Shown here: positions 6,028-6,082 of the stretch, in pieces
How positions within the stretch are numbered: the stretch's first letter is position 1
Layout of the letters: every line of letters starts with the position of its first letter
From: Tannerella sp.
GTDB lineage: Bacteria > Bacteroidota > Bacteroidia > Bacteroidales > Tannerellaceae
NCBI GenBank assembly: GCA_031263835.1
Contig: JAISEZ010000189.1
Coordinates: 1 to 6,082, forward strand
Reading direction: 5' to 3'
DNA: 6,082 nucleotides
Translations under genes and position numbers: made by a program
Notes under the pieces: generated by a model
The model's input: the letters and a program-made list of their open reading frames with translations, nothing else
The model's database searches: none
Told to the model about the DNA's origin: nothing

Positions 6028-6051
6028 GACCCTGTTATTAAAAACCGGGTC
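6028..6051 (-). promoter_or_regulatory. Small inverted repeat in the leader of the GH106 gene
   Basis: GACCC at 6028-6032 and GGGTC at 6047-6051 can pair around a 14-base AT-rich loop, ending 5 bases before the ATG. CGACTT also occurs as a direct repeat on the minus strand (6059-6054 and 6028-6023), flanking the palindrome. It could be an operator or a weak translational hairpin. The stem is short and chance occurrence is possible. Confidence 0.25.
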
Positions 6052-6082
6052 AAAAGTCGGATTAAAACAGCTATTTTCCGCT

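Noticed and set aside
6051..6058. GACTTTTG on the minus strand as a Bacteroidetes -7 promoter box for the GH106 gene
   Set aside because: It matches only part of TAnnTTTG and no -33 TTTG element is found at the expected spacing within the window.

Overview
The window looks like chromosomal DNA from a Bacteroidales-type bacterium. The reasons are a GH106-type glycosidase carrying a lipoprotein signal, a secreted repeat protein ending in what looks like a type IX secretion (T9SS) sorting domain, and A-rich rather than Shine-Dalgarno leaders before most start codons. A T9SS-type C-terminus in GC-rich DNA would fit Tannerellaceae or a related lineage, but the genus is a guess.

Layout. On the + strand, 87-1649 encodes a secreted protein of 520 residues: signal peptide, polar linker, about eleven YD-type tandem repeats, then a C-terminal sorting-like domain. 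Everything else that codes runs on the - strand. Reading right to left: a 1048-residue GH106-type alpha-L-rhamnosidase-like lipoprotein (6022-2876), a 136-residue basic protein with an N-terminal hydrophobic segment (2843-2433), and two overlapping genes for small two-helix membrane proteins (2294-2088 and 2091-1891). The last is followed by a good intrinsic terminator at 1793-1832 oriented for the - strand.

The + and - transcription units converge on 1650-1890. This gap holds a striking long hairpin (1679-1764) built from iterated ACGCAGAT/ATCTGCGT, followed by the terminator. The 138-base gap 2295-2432 holds an 8-bp inverted repeat among four ATTCAC copies and may be regulatory.

How the genes work together. 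The rhamnosidase would remove alpha-L-rhamnose from a plant or microbial polysaccharide at the cell envelope. No SusC/SusD pair, sensor or transporter is visible, so any polysaccharide utilization locus would have to lie upstream, beyond 6082. The 136-residue gene starts 32 bases after the rhamnosidase and may be cotranscribed with it. The two small membrane genes form a coupled pair of unknown function. I see no CRISPR array, tRNA, rRNA, transposase or phage gene. The least explained parts are the hairpin repeat, the paired small membrane proteins, and the 136-residue protein.
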